The notes below the pieces were generated by a model. That model had not been told where the DNA came from, did no database searches, and saw only the letters and a list, made by a program, of their open reading frames with translations. From the NCBI GenBank assembly GCA_050949905.1, contig JBMNGP010000015.1:62001-126000 (forward strand): a stretch of 64,000 nt of DNA. Reading direction: 5' to 3'. The first letter of the stretch is position 1. Each line of letters begins with the position of its first letter. Positions 52,214 through 60,541 of this stretch are shown piece by piece. Source of the DNA: DUML01 sp050949905 (GTDB lineage Bacteria; Bacillota; Desulfitobacteriia; Desulfitobacteriales; Syntrophobotulaceae). Made by a program: the position numbers and the translations under genes.

Positions 52214-53140
52214 ATGAAAAAAATAACGACTTTAACTGTCCTCATCTTGTCCTTGTTGATAGTTTTAAGTGGTTGTGCCCAAAAAGAGGATTTTGCTCTG
52301 AAGGTCAATGACCAGTCTGTTTCCCGCGAGGTTTACCAAGCTAAACTGGACGCTGTCAAGAGTTATTTCAAAACTCAGGGGGTTGATTTAGACAGTGCCG
52401 AATACAAAACATCTTTAGATAGTGTAAAAAACGAAATTCTGGAAGGCCTAATCGGCACGGAGCTTATTCGTCAGGAAGTAACTAAGAATAATTGGGATAT
52501 GCAGGATCCCGAAGTAACTAAACAATGGGACGAACTCAAGAGCCAGCTGAAAGATTACGAGTCCTGGCTCAAAGAGCAGGCCATGACGGAAAATGAAGTC
52601 TTAGAGTATATCACTTTTACACATAATGCTGCCAAAGACGTAACAGTCAGCGAGCAAGAGATTAAGCAGTTCTTTGAATCCAATTATTCCAGCTACGGCG
52701 GCCAAGATGAGCAGGTCAAAGCCCGGCATATCCTTGTTAATACGGAAGAAGAAGCCTTAGCCATAATTGAGGAACTGAAAGCCGGTAAAGATTTTGCTGA
52801 GTTGGCTAAAGAAAAGTCGGTTGAGCCTGCGGCTAAAACTTCCGGGGGGGATCTTGGTTATTTCCGCCGGGGAGAAATGGTGGCATCTTTCGAAGAAGCT
52901 GCTTTTAGCCAGGAAGTGGGAGTAATCTCTGAAAAGCCTGTGAAAACTAATTTCGGTTATCATGTCATTTTGGTTGAAGATCATAAGGAAGCAGTTGTTC
53001 CTGACTTTGAAAAAGCCAAAGAGAGCGTTACCGAAGATACTTTAGCTTATGCCAAAAACCAGAAAATCCAGAGTTATTACGCCAAGCTTCGAGAAGAAGC
53101 CAAAGTTGAGTATGCCAAAGATTTAGAACCGCAAGCCTAA
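52214..53140 (+). CDS. prsA: PrsA-type foldase lipoprotein (parvulin)
   Basis: 308 residues. The lipobox LSGC (about 18-21) predicts a lipoprotein. A SurA_N-like region (about 25-150) is followed by a parvulin domain, VKARHILVNTEEEALAIIEE, then DLGYFRRGEMVASFEEAAF and FGYHVILVEDH. It helps fold secreted proteins outside the membrane. AAGGAG is about nine bases upstream. A TATAAT at 52166-52171 is a possible -10. It follows mfd, and terminators follow it. Confidence 0.93.
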   Translation: MKKITTLTVLILSLLIVLSGCAQKEDFALKVNDQSVSREVYQAKLDAVKSYFKTQGVDLDSAEYKTSLDSVKNEILEGLIGTELIRQEVTKNNWDMQDPEVTKQWDELKSQLKDYESWLKEQAMTENEVLEYITFTHNAAKDVTVSEQEIKQFFESNYSSYGGQDEQVKARHILVNTEEEALAIIEELKAGKDFAELAKEKSVEPAAKTSGGDLGYFRRGEMVASFEEAAFSQEVGVISEKPVKTNFGYHVILVEDHKEAVVPDFEKAKESVTEDTLAYAKNQKIQSYYAKLREEAKVEYAKDLEPQA

Positions 53141-53199
53141 ATTATAAAACTTACTATTGAACCGCTAGAAGGTCTTAAGTTCTAAAAGGTCTTAACTTC

Positions 53200-53230
53200 A
53201 AACGTCTCTGCAAGAGGCGTTTCCTTTTTT
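53200..53230 (+). terminator. Terminator after prsA
   Basis: AAACGTCTC and GAGGCGTTT (one mismatch) are followed by CCTTTTTT. Confidence 0.75.
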
Positions 53231-53283
53231 GCTCTCTGTCAAATTTTGGGTACCCTTGTGGGGAGAGTAAATAAACAAAATAT

Positions 53284-53321
53284 TGAAGAAGATGTCTTCA
53301 GCCTTGAAGGCGTCTTCTTTT
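53284..53321 (+). terminator. Second hairpin terminator after prsA
   Basis: AAGAAGATG/CGTCTTCTT with inner CTTCA/TGAAG makes a long stem, followed by TTTTG. Confidence 0.6.
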
Positions 53322-53328
53322 GTCATTG

Positions 53329-53525
53329 AACTTGACCAAATACTCCATTCGCGCGGTCACGTAGGGAAATAGTCCGGTGGACTATTTCCAAGAAAAATAC
53401 TTGCTAACATGCCAAAACCCCTAGGCTATCTGCAAGTTAACCTTGGCATGTTTTAACGCTGCGTTTTTTTTGTTCGCTTAACGCTACTACCCCTTAACGC
53501 TCATTTCGGTATTTGGTCAGGTTTT
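53329..53525. other. Folded non-coding block (MITE-like or structured RNA)
   Basis: TGACCAAATAC (53333-53343) and GTATTTGGTCA (53509-53519) are perfect complements and extend outward with AAC/GTT after one mismatch. Between them sit two perfect hairpins: GGAAATAGTCC/GGACTATTTCC (53365-53389, 3-base loop) and AACATGCCAA/TTGGCATGTT (53406-53452). The word TTAACGCT appears three times between 53453 and 53501. No ORF or known RNA family is recognised. The rest of 53141-53863 holds the two terminators and the spoVT promoter region. Confidence 0.55.
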
Positions 53526-53863
53526 CTATGATGAAGAAAGCGGTGGTTTTCGCTTATGCTTTCATTTTTCCTGCTGCTTACCCCAACATTTATTATAGAA
53601 CCTAAAAATCTAATGATCAGGGGTACCTCATTTTTGAAGTGCTTAAAAATGAGATTGCGGATTGTGGTTAATTATACCAAGTGTGGAAGTATTAGGGGAG
53701 AAACATAATAATTTTTTGTCTTATTGGCTCAAATCCTGGGAAAAAGCCAGTTTTGGAGAGGTTATTTCTTATTGTGTTGGCATGGAAAAATATGAATAAT
53801 AAAACAACTCCAGATATATACTAAGATTGAATCAGTTGCTTTGGAAAAAGGAGGGAGAACTCA

Positions 53864-54412
53864 TTGAAAGCAACCGGAATTGTTAGAAGGATTGATGATC
53901 TTGGCCGCGTAGTAATTCCCAAGGAAATCCGACGGACTTTACGAATAAGAGAAGGCGATCCACTGGAGATTTTTGTGGACAGGGAAGGGGAAGTCATACT
54001 TAAAAAGTATTCACCTATCGGTGAACTAGGCGATTTTGCCAAGGAATATGCCGACTCCTTGTTTGAAGCTACTGGGCATATTGCCTGTATCGGGGATAGA
54101 GATGTTATCATAGCCGTTGCAGGAGCATCAAAAAAAGAATATTTGAATAAACCTCTTGGGGCAGCAGCCGAGCAAGCTATGGAAGACAGAAAAACTATCT
54201 TCACCGCAGGCGATACTTCTGTGATGAAGGATGCAGAGGGAGAAGATAAAGGAAAGGTTACGAGTCAAGTCATTGCGCCTATCATTGCCGAAGGCGATCC
54301 TATTGGCGTAGTAATCTTGATGTCTAAAGATCCCAATACCAAAATGGGAGACTTAGAAGTCAAACTAGTTGAGACAGCTGCCGGCTTTTTAGCCAAACAA
54401 ATGGAACAATAG
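53864..54412 (+). CDS. spoVT: Stage V sporulation regulator SpoVT
   Basis: 182 residues. An AbrB/MazE-type swapped-hairpin DNA-binding domain (KATGIVRRIDDLGRVVIPKE, residues 2-21) is joined to a GAF-like domain (about 55-180). It modulates forespore sigma-G genes. TTG 53864 has AAAGGAGGG eight bases upstream. It is separated from mfd by prsA. Confidence 0.95.
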   Translation: MKATGIVRRIDDLGRVVIPKEIRRTLRIREGDPLEIFVDREGEVILKKYSPIGELGDFAKEYADSLFEATGHIACIGDRDVIIAVAGASKKEYLNKPLGAAAEQAMEDRKTIFTAGDTSVMKDAEGEDKGKVTSQVIAPIIAEGDPIGVVILMSKDPNTKMGDLEVKLVETAAGFLAKQMEQ

Positions 54413-54449
54413 GGAAACTACAAGAGGATAGATGTCATAGAAGCTAAGG

Positions 54450-54498
54450 GGTTGCTGTACAGTAAGCCATATTAAGTGGTATGTGCAGCAGCCTTTTT
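54450..54498 (+). terminator. Terminator after spoVT
   Basis: GGTTGCTGTACA (54450-54461) and TGTGCAGCAGCC (54482-54493) pair with two G-U wobbles and are followed by TTTTT. Confidence 0.65.
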
Positions 54499-54561
54499 CG
54501 GTATTTTTTTTGCACTTTCCTGTTTTTCCGGATATAATTCTCCTGAAAGGAGGTTTATATT

Positions 54562-55746
54562 TTGCTGTCAGTCTTACATATTCTTGGCTTGGGTCGAGAG
54601 CGTTTGGACAAGCTTTCCCTAAAAGTTTACAGGGTTTTGGCTGAAGCAGACCGTATTTATGTTTGCTCGGAAAGCCACCCAGCTCTGGAAGATTTGACCC
54701 AAGAAGGGTTGCCCTGGGTCATGCTCCCAGGAGTAAATGAGGTAGAAGGCAAATGGGAAACTGCCTTGGAGCAAATGGCTGAGAGATTACAAAGTGCCGA
54801 GGGGGCAGAGAGCGGGCAGGATGGGCAGCGGAAAGTTGTCCTAGCCCTGCCGGGTAACCCCCTGCCGGAAGAGAAAATGGTAACCCGCCTGGTCAGCATT
54901 TTAGCACCAAAGTTTGAAGTTAAAACAGAATTATTGGCAGAAGACCATCCTCTGGTAAGGCTGATGGAAATAATGCGTGAGCTGCGCTCCGGTAAGGGAT
55001 GCCCCTGGGACAGGGAACAGACCCACGATACCTTGAAGAAATACCTGCTGGAAGAAGCGTATGAAGTCCTCGAAGCCTTAGATACCAAAAATATGAATAA
55101 TTTATGCGAAGAATTGGGAGACTTATTATTGCAAGTTGTCTTTCATTGCCAATTAGCTCAGGAGGCCGGTATTTTTAGCATGCAAGATGTCTTGAAGGGC
55201 ATAGCAGATAAGCTCATTCGCCGCCATCCGCATGTTTTTGGTTTGGCAGTTGCCGAATCGAGCACAGAGGTTCTCCGCAATTGGGAGGCTATTAAAAAGA
55301 GTGAGAAGGCAGCGCAGCAGGATAAAGCTTCCGAGGCAGGAGAATTCTTTAAGATTCCCAAAGGATTACCGGCCTTAATGCTGGCGGAAAAAACCCAAAA
55401 GAAAGCGGCTAAGGTGGGATTTGACTGGGAAGATTACCAAGGGCCACTTGCTAAGATTTACGAGGAACTGGCCGAATTGGAGCAAGAAATTAAGAATGAG
55501 CGGAAGGTTGCAGATGAGTTAGGTGATCTGCTCTTTTCCATAGTCAATCTCTCGCGTTTTTTGGGGGTGGATGCGGAAGAAGCGTTAAGGCAGGGAACGC
55601 ATAAATTCCAGGATAGATTCTTGAAGATGCTGGCCAAAGTAGAAGGCGATAAGCTTAAACTAGAAGAATTAAGCTTGCAGCAGATGGATTTATACTGGGA
55701 TAAGGTAAAAAATAGAGAAAAAATTGGTACTTTTGGCTCATTTTGA
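54562..55746 (+). CDS. mazG: YabN-type MazG pyrophosphohydrolase with shortened methylase domain
   Basis: 394 residues. The first 120 or so are the start of a tetrapyrrole-methylase-like domain (LHILGLGRERLDKLSLKVYR, then ALPGNPLPEEK). It then goes straight to MazG: VRLMEIMRELRSGKGCPWDR with the EExxE-type LLEEAYEVLEAL and EELGDLLLQVVFH, and a second MazG with YEELAELEQE and DELGDLLFSIVNLS. The usual YabN has a full methylase of about 220 residues, so about 100 are missing. MazG hydrolyses NTPs. TTG 54562 follows GGAGG. Confidence 0.88.
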   Translation: MLSVLHILGLGRERLDKLSLKVYRVLAEADRIYVCSESHPALEDLTQEGLPWVMLPGVNEVEGKWETALEQMAERLQSAEGAESGQDGQRKVVLALPGNPLPEEKMVTRLVSILAPKFEVKTELLAEDHPLVRLMEIMRELRSGKGCPWDREQTHDTLKKYLLEEAYEVLEALDTKNMNNLCEELGDLLLQVVFHCQLAQEAGIFSMQDVLKGIADKLIRRHPHVFGLAVAESSTEVLRNWEAIKKSEKAAQQDKASEAGEFFKIPKGLPALMLAEKTQKKAAKVGFDWEDYQGPLAKIYEELAELEQEIKNERKVADELGDLLFSIVNLSRFLGVDAEEALRQGTHKFQDRFLKMLAKVEGDKLKLEELSLQQMDLYWDKVKNREKIGTFGSF

Positions 55747-55821
55747 TTTCACTAAGAAGGATATTAAGATTTAATAGCGAATATAGGGACTAAAAGTTTA
55801 TTTTCTATGGGAGGGAGATTC

Positions 55822-56094
55822 TTGAATAAAGCGGAACTCGTTGCTGCAGTAGCAGAAAAGACCGAATTTACCAAGAAGGATGCAGAAAAGGCAGTAGCTG
55901 CTGTTTTTGATGCTATCAGCCAAGCCATGGCCAAAGGAGAGAAAGTCCAGTTAGTTGGTTTTGGGACTTTCGAAGTTAAGAAACGTGAAGAGCGTGTGGG
56001 CAGAAATCCTCAAACTAAAGAGGAAATCGTTATCCCCGCTTGCAAGGTACCCGGATTTAAGGCCGGTAAGGCCCTGAAAGAGGCTGTTCAATAA
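55822..56094 (+). CDS. hup: DNA-binding protein HU
   Basis: 90 residues. NKAELVAAVAEKTEFTKKDA, then GFGTFEVKKREERVGRNPQT with the RNP arm, and PGFKAGKALKEAV. It compacts and bends DNA. TTG 55822 has GGAGGGAG seven bases upstream. It follows mazG, in its usual place. Confidence 0.96.
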   Translation: MNKAELVAAVAEKTEFTKKDAEKAVAAVFDAISQAMAKGEKVQLVGFGTFEVKKREERVGRNPQTKEEIVIPACKVPGFKAGKALKEAVQ

Positions 56095-56114
56095 GGAATT
56101 TAAAATAGCTAAGC

Positions 56115-56147
56115 AAAAAAACAGGTTCTTCGGAACTTGTTTTTTTA
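56115..56147 (+). terminator. Terminator after hup
   Basis: AAAAAAACAGGTTC/GAACTTGTTTTTTT with a TTCG loop and a long T-run. Confidence 0.9.
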
Positions 56148-56219
56148 CCTGCCTTCGTCATTTAGCCGGTGACGAAGGATCTTTTTTATAAGGAAAACTA
56201 AAATAGGGGGTTCTTAGAT

Positions 56220-56480
56220 TTGAGATTGGATAAATACCTGAAAGTAGCCAGGCTTATTAAAAGAAGAACTGTAGCCAAGGATGTCTGTGAGGGGGAAAAG
56301 GTCAGCCTTAACGGCCGGATTGCTAAACCCTCGGCAGAAGTAAAAACGGGCGATATTATTACTATTGATCTCAGGAATCATTTGCTGCAAGTTAAGGTAC
56401 TCTCCACACCGGCCAGTGTCCGGGCTGAAGAAGCGCCTACCCTGTATGAAGTTCTTCAGGACCAAAAAAAAGGAGAATAG
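56220..56480 (+). CDS. rqcP: S4-domain RNA-binding protein RqcP (YabO/Hsp15 family)
   Basis: 86 residues, mostly an S4 domain: MRLDKYLKVARLIKRRTVAK, then DVCEGEKVSLNGRIAKPSAE. In Bacillus RqcP helps add alanine tails to stalled nascent chains on 50S subunits. TTG 56220 has AGGGGG nine bases upstream. It heads the group rqcP-yabP-yabQ-divIC. Confidence 0.9.
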   Translation: MRLDKYLKVARLIKRRTVAKDVCEGEKVSLNGRIAKPSAEVKTGDIITIDLRNHLLQVKVLSTPASVRAEEAPTLYEVLQDQKKGE

Positions 56481-56544
56481 TACTAAATTCTGCCCTTGCC
56501 GAATATCATTAGACAGGTAAAGTGGATGCGGGAGGGGAGAAAAA

Positions 56545-56826
56545 ATGGCGGAAAGGGAAGATAGAATTCACAAGATATCTATGGAAGATAGAAAGTTTTT
56601 GCTGATAACCGGAGTCAAAAAAGTTAATTCCTTTGATCCCAAAGAGATAGTCCTGAATACTGTCCAAGGCGGGCTGATTATTAAGGGGCAGGACTTGGGG
56701 ATGAAGAATCTTAATTTGGATAATTCGGAAGTAGAGATCGAAGGGCATATTGACCTCTTAACTTACCCTTCAGGGCGCAGCAAAGATTCTTCTTCCAAAG
56801 GAGTATGGGAAAGGATATTCAAATAA
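56545..56826 (+). CDS. yabP: Sporulation protein YabP
   Basis: 93 residues. DRKFLLITGVKKVNSFDPKE and IVLNTVQGGLIIKGQDLGMK, then LDNSEVEIEGHIDLLTY, match YabP/YqfC beta-rich sporulation proteins, made under sigma-E. Molecular role unknown. GGAGGGGAG precedes the ATG. yabQ follows. Confidence 0.93.
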   Translation: MAEREDRIHKISMEDRKFLLITGVKKVNSFDPKEIVLNTVQGGLIIKGQDLGMKNLNLDNSEVEIEGHIDLLTYPSGRSKDSSSKGVWERIFK

Positions 56827-56855
56827 GATTTGAGGCGGGAAGGGGAGTAAGTTAG

Positions 56856-57350
56856 ATTAGTGAGTTAGCAGTTTTAGCCATCCTTGTTTTAAGCGGAGTA
56901 TGTGTGGGTTTGGGTTTTGATTTTTATCGCATAGTACGCTGGCAGCTCGGTTTAAATAAGGTCTTCACTCTCTTGGGCGATTTGCTGTTTTCGCTGGCAG
57001 CTCTCCTAGTCATTTTTTTCTTTGCGCAAAAAGCTAATTACCTGGAGTTCCGCTTTTACTTATTTGGCGCCACTTTGCTCGGTCTTATCCTTTACCTCCG
57101 CCTTTTCAGCCCTGTGTTTAAAAAGCTCTTCTCCAGGATCCTGAAGTTAATTGGCCTGCTTGGCAATTTAATTAGTAAAGTAATCAAAGGCTTCTTTGCC
57201 GGGATAGCGCGGATGCTTGTTGCCCTCATGAGCATTCCTTACGGTATCCTCTGTTGGTTTTCCCTGCTTCTTTACCGTTTGCTTGAAGCGCTAGGCAGGG
57301 AATCTGTGACCAAAGTAAAAGGCAGGCTGACCAAAACTCCCAGAGAATAA
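56856..57350 (+). CDS. yabQ: Spore cortex biosynthesis protein YabQ, probable ATT start
   Basis: About 164 residues with a first membrane span ELAVLAILVLSGVCVGLGFD followed by FYRIVRW, then two or more spans. The first helix starts before any ATG, GTG or TTG: the in-frame stop is TAG 56853-56855 and the next codon is ATT 56856, with AGGGGAG (56841-56847) eight bases upstream. GTG 56904 would cut the span in half. YabQ is needed for spore cortex formation. ATT initiation is inferred. Confidence 0.8.
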   Translation: MSELAVLAILVLSGVCVGLGFDFYRIVRWQLGLNKVFTLLGDLLFSLAALLVIFFFAQKANYLEFRFYLFGATLLGLILYLRLFSPVFKKLFSRILKLIGLLGNLISKVIKGFFAGIARMLVALMSIPYGILCWFSLLLYRLLEALGRESVTKVKGRLTKTPRE

Positions 57351-57475
57351 TAGGACTAAAGGGAAAATAATGCCGCCGGTATTGTATTCCCTCTGCTTTG
57401 AGTTTATAATTACTGTACTAAGGGTGTAGTTAATTTGTAGTTAAATTGTAGTTTGAGTGTTGAGGGAAAACAGGA

Positions 57476-57712
57476 GTGCATTGGGAAATACGGGGATTGG
57501 AAAAGCTAAGCTTTCGGGAGAGACAAGCTGTTATGCTCAAGGAAAGTGGGCGTTCCAGTGAGGAGGTAGCCCGGATTCTCAATGTTAGTGTAGCTTCGGT
57601 GGCCACCATGTTAGCGAGAGCTAAAGCCAAGGGATACCAGATTGTTGGGATAATACCGGATAGCCAACTGGGTTTGCTTAACAGTGTGCTGGAGGATTCT
57701 CAAGATGAATAA
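57476..57712 (+). CDS. Sigma-70 region-4-like HTH protein
   Basis: 78 residues. LEKLSFRERQAVMLKESGRS, then SEEVARILNVSVASVATMLA, match the region 4 helix-turn-helix of sigma factors and LuxR-type regulators. There is no region 2, so it is not a full sigma factor. It may bind DNA or RNA polymerase. GTG 57476 has GAGGG ten bases upstream. Its last eight bases overlap divIC, suggesting coupling. Confidence 0.7.
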   Translation: MHWEIRGLEKLSFRERQAVMLKESGRSSEEVARILNVSVASVATMLARAKAKGYQIVGIIPDSQLGLLNSVLEDSQDE

Positions 57713-58019
57713 AAGGACAACGGCCAGAAAAAGAAGACAGAAAATGAGCCCTTTGTTTATCATTGTAATGGGGATATCCTTAATGCTGGCAGGGAGCTGG
57801 TCATATCAATTATTTCTCCTTGATCAGTCCATGGAAAGCGCAAAAGCGGAATTATTAAAGGAAAAGCAAGCATTGATAGCTGTTAATGAACAGCTTCGGC
57901 AGGAAATTGAAAAACTAAACACCCCTAGTTATATTGAGCAATTAGCCAGAGAAAAGCTGGGTTTAGTCCGCAAGGGAGAAATAGTAATCGCTCCTAAGCA
58001 AAGTACGCCTCCCGAATAA
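57705..58019 (+). CDS. divIC: Cell-division initiator DivIC/FtsB
   Basis: 104 residues. A basic cytoplasmic start (NKRTTARKRRQK), one membrane helix (about 16-36), then a coiled coil (ESAKAELLKEKQALIAVNEQ and LRQEIEKLNTPSYIEQLARE) and the typical KLGLVRKGEIV end. It links the divisome proteins FtsL and DivIB. ATG 57705 lies within the previous gene. Confidence 0.88.
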   Translation: MNKRTTARKRRQKMSPLFIIVMGISLMLAGSWSYQLFLLDQSMESAKAELLKEKQALIAVNEQLRQEIEKLNTPSYIEQLAREKLGLVRKGEIVIAPKQSTPPE

Positions 58020-58141
58020 ATTTGCCAAGAAAATTAGTTTCCAGTAATTCGAGAATTAAGACAAGGAACTTGGAAAAAACCAGATAATAAGATCATCTCA
58101 AGCTTAGACGAAAAACGCAGATCGAAGACTAGGCAAATATG

Positions 58142-58181
58142 AACTGTTTCTACCGGTTAAGAAACAGTTTTATTATTTTTT
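58142..58181 (+). terminator. Terminator after divIC
   Basis: AACTGTTTC and GAAACAGTT (58142-58169) are followed by TTATTATTTTTT. The rest of 58020-58376 holds a short palindrome (TGGACA/TGTCCA near 58253-58274), a Shine-Dalgarno with an eight-codon frame at 58301, and the spoIIE promoter. Confidence 0.88.
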
Positions 58182-58323
58182 GAGGCTGATTTTTTTAGGT
58201 TCGGAAGAAATGACGACAAAGAGGAATTCCTGTCAGAAATACCGCAGAAAGTGTTGGACAGGCTTAGTCTTGTCCATATCCTGCTGAAGGAGGAATAATC
58301 ATGGGGAGTAAGAGTTACCGGGT

Positions 58324-58356
58324 TTGACAAGGTTCGCAGGCCAAATAAGCTATAAT
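58324..58356 (+). promoter_or_regulatory. spoIIE promoter, 21-bp spacer, Spo0A-box-like -35
   Basis: TTGACA (58324-58329) and TATAAT (58351-58356) are both perfect boxes but 21 bp apart. Spo0A-activated sigma-A promoters of spoIIE and spoIIG have such a long spacer. TTTGACAAG (58323-58331) overlaps the -35 and is one base from the 0A-box complement TTYGACAAA. CGACAAA at 58214 may be a second, weaker site. Confidence 0.75.
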
Positions 58357-58385
58357 GTTGCCATTAAAGGGGTGAGGTGGCTGTT

Positions 58386-60470
58386 ATGGCTGAATGGGCT
58401 GCTTTTAAGGCTGAAAAGATTCTGCAAAGATTTTCGGAATCATTAGGGATGTATCTGTTTATCGCCCTGCTGGGTTGTATGCTGGCCAGAGCCAACATTC
58501 TCGGAATCTATCCTTTTGCCATAGCTTATATTGGGGTATTGGCGTTAGCCAAAGATAAAAAAGTATTCTTGGGTTTCCTAGGAATAATTGTTGGTATGCT
58601 TACTGTGCAAGATCTGGCCGTTGCCGTTGAAGTATTGCCTGCAGCTCTGCTTTGTGCCCTGCTGATCCCCAGGATTAAGGGGCGTCAAGGGGAGATTTTC
58701 CTTTTGCCGCTCTTAACAGCACTTTTTACCGCTATGCCGGGTTTGTTGATTTTAGGGCTTAAAGAAGGTATAGGCGAAGAAACGCTTATTCTCTTGCTGG
58801 CTCAAAGTACATTGGCCGCAGGTTTCGCGGTAATTTTCCTTCATGCTTTTCTCCACAAAGAAAGTTTATTGAAAGGGAGTTTCAGCAATGAGCAGGGTAT
58901 GGTTTGGCTTCTGATCCTGGCAGTTTGTTTAAGTGGCCTGCAAGGTTTGGTTTTGGGAGGGGTCAATCTCCAGATCGTAGTCCTGGGATTTTTTATTCTC
59001 TTTATTGCCGATAGATTCGGAGCCGGAGCGGGCGCCGGAGCCGGCGCAATTCTTGGTTTCCTTTTGAAGTGGAATTTCGGTATAGAAAATTTGATTGATG
59101 CCGGTATTTATGGCCTCTTAGGATTTGTCTGCGGCGGGTTTCGTAATATTGGTAAAGCGGGAGTAGCAGTGGCCTACAGTGCTGTGGTTTTAATGATTAC
59201 TTTTTTTGTTCATGAAAGTTTTTTAACTTCTCATCTTTATTCCGCAGCTTTGGGGTTATTGTTCTTTATAATTTTGCCCGGTAAAAAGAAAGAAAAAGTT
59301 GCATTTAAAAGAAGGGTCATGCCGGAAATCGAAACCACCGTCAGTAAAGTTAAGACTCTGGCGGAAATTTTTGACCAGCTTGCTTACGGTTTTCAGGCTG
59401 CGGGGTTGGAATCAAAGCTTAAACCGGAAGTCCCCGAACTGATGAATGTGTTAGTGGAGCGGATTTGCAAAAATTGCGCGATGGTCAATTACTGCTGGGA
59501 AAGGGAATTCTATCGAACCTATAATTTTATGTATGATTTGTTTGCTTATGAGGAAGAGCAAATGAGTGACCCGGAGGCAACCCCAGAAAAAATTCCCTCG
59601 GAATGGAAAAAGTATTGCGGAAAATTAGAGGAAGTCAGGTTAGGGGCAAAGTTTATTCTGGAGCAGCAGAAAGACCGGGAAGTATGGCAAAAACGGCTGG
59701 CCTTAAACCGCGAGTCCTTAGCGGAACAATACCGCAGTGTCTCGCAAGTAATCGGCCATTTGGCCCGGGAGCTTCATTCCAAACATAACTTGGAAGAAGG
59801 AAAGCCGCTGGTCTGGTCGCGGCAGCACAGGCTCTTACTGGATATTGGCGTGGGTACAGTCATTAAGACCGGTAACGGGATCAGCGGGGATAATTTTAAT
59901 TCCGTACCGCTGTCGCCTAATAAAAGCGCTTTAATTGTCTGTGACGGGATGGGGGCTGGAGAGGATGCCGCCAGGATGAGTTCGGCTGCGCTCACAATCC
60001 TGGAACAGCTCTTAAGCACGGGGTTTGAGCCGGAAGGAGCGGTTAAAGCCTTAAATTCTATATTAGTATTGCGTTCGCCGGAGGAAAGCTTTGTCACTAT
60101 CGACATGGCAATTATCGACTTGGAAGCTGATACGGCCAAACTGATTAAAATCGGGGCTGCTCCGACTTATCTTTGCAAGAAAGATAAGGTGGAGATTCTT
60201 AAAACATCCAGCCTCCCGGCCGGAATTTTAAATGATATCGATATCCCCGTATTGGATGTTAAATTTAAGGATGAAACTATGGTTATTGTTACCGACGGTA
60301 TTTTAGATGTGGGGAATAAAGAAGATGACTGGCTAAAAAATTACTTAGCAAGTTCTCCCCTTGCTTCGGCACAGGAATTAGCCGATAATATTATTAAAGA
60401 AACAATTAGGTTGGCCGGCGGAAACTTGACAGATGACGGAGTAGTCTTGGTTCTCCGCAGGAAAATCTGA
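58386..60470 (+). CDS. spoIIE: Stage II sporulation phosphatase SpoIIE
   Basis: About 694 residues. Some ten membrane helices fill the first 300. A central region contains CKNCAMVNYCW, conserved among relatives. The PP2C-like phosphatase has ALIVCDGMGAGEDAARMSSA with the metal-binding Asp, and VIVTDGILDV then NLTDDGVVLVL with the later Asp. It dephosphorylates SpoIIAA to free sigma-F and helps place the polar septum. It is shorter than the Bacillus protein (827). ATG 58386 is likely; GTG 58377 possible. Confidence 0.94.
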   Translation: MAEWAAFKAEKILQRFSESLGMYLFIALLGCMLARANILGIYPFAIAYIGVLALAKDKKVFLGFLGIIVGMLTVQDLAVAVEVLPAALLCALLIPRIKGRQGEIFLLPLLTALFTAMPGLLILGLKEGIGEETLILLLAQSTLAAGFAVIFLHAFLHKESLLKGSFSNEQGMVWLLILAVCLSGLQGLVLGGVNLQIVVLGFFILFIADRFGAGAGAGAGAILGFLLKWNFGIENLIDAGIYGLLGFVCGGFRNIGKAGVAVAYSAVVLMITFFVHESFLTSHLYSAALGLLFFIILPGKKKEKVAFKRRVMPEIETTVSKVKTLAEIFDQLAYGFQAAGLESKLKPEVPELMNVLVERICKNCAMVNYCWEREFYRTYNFMYDLFAYEEEQMSDPEATPEKIPSEWKKYCGKLEEVRLGAKFILEQQKDREVWQKRLALNRESLAEQYRSVSQVIGHLARELHSKHNLEEGKPLVWSRQHRLLLDIGVGTVIKTGNGISGDNFNSVPLSPNKSALIVCDGMGAGEDAARMSSAALTILEQLLSTGFEPEGAVKALNSILVLRSPEESFVTIDMAIIDLEADTAKLIKIGAAPTYLCKKDKVEILKTSSLPAGILNDIDIPVLDVKFKDETMVIVTDGILDVGNKEDDWLKNYLASSPLASAQELADNIIKETIRLAGGNLTDDGVVLVLRRKI

Positions 60471-60541
60471 TTTTGACAAAAGGGTTTAATACATATAAAT
60501 TAAAGAGAGAAGCGGTTTGAAAAGCAGCGGAGGAACTATTG

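Noticed and set aside
53329..53525. T-box leader or tRNA in the folded block
   Set aside because: No T-box sequence (AGGGTGGTACCGCG-like), no T-loop GGTTCRANYCC, no downstream synthetase or amino-acid gene.
58301..58327. Eight-codon frame with good Shine-Dalgarno before spoIIE
   Set aside because: Its stop overlaps the spoIIE -35 box; too short to claim as a gene.
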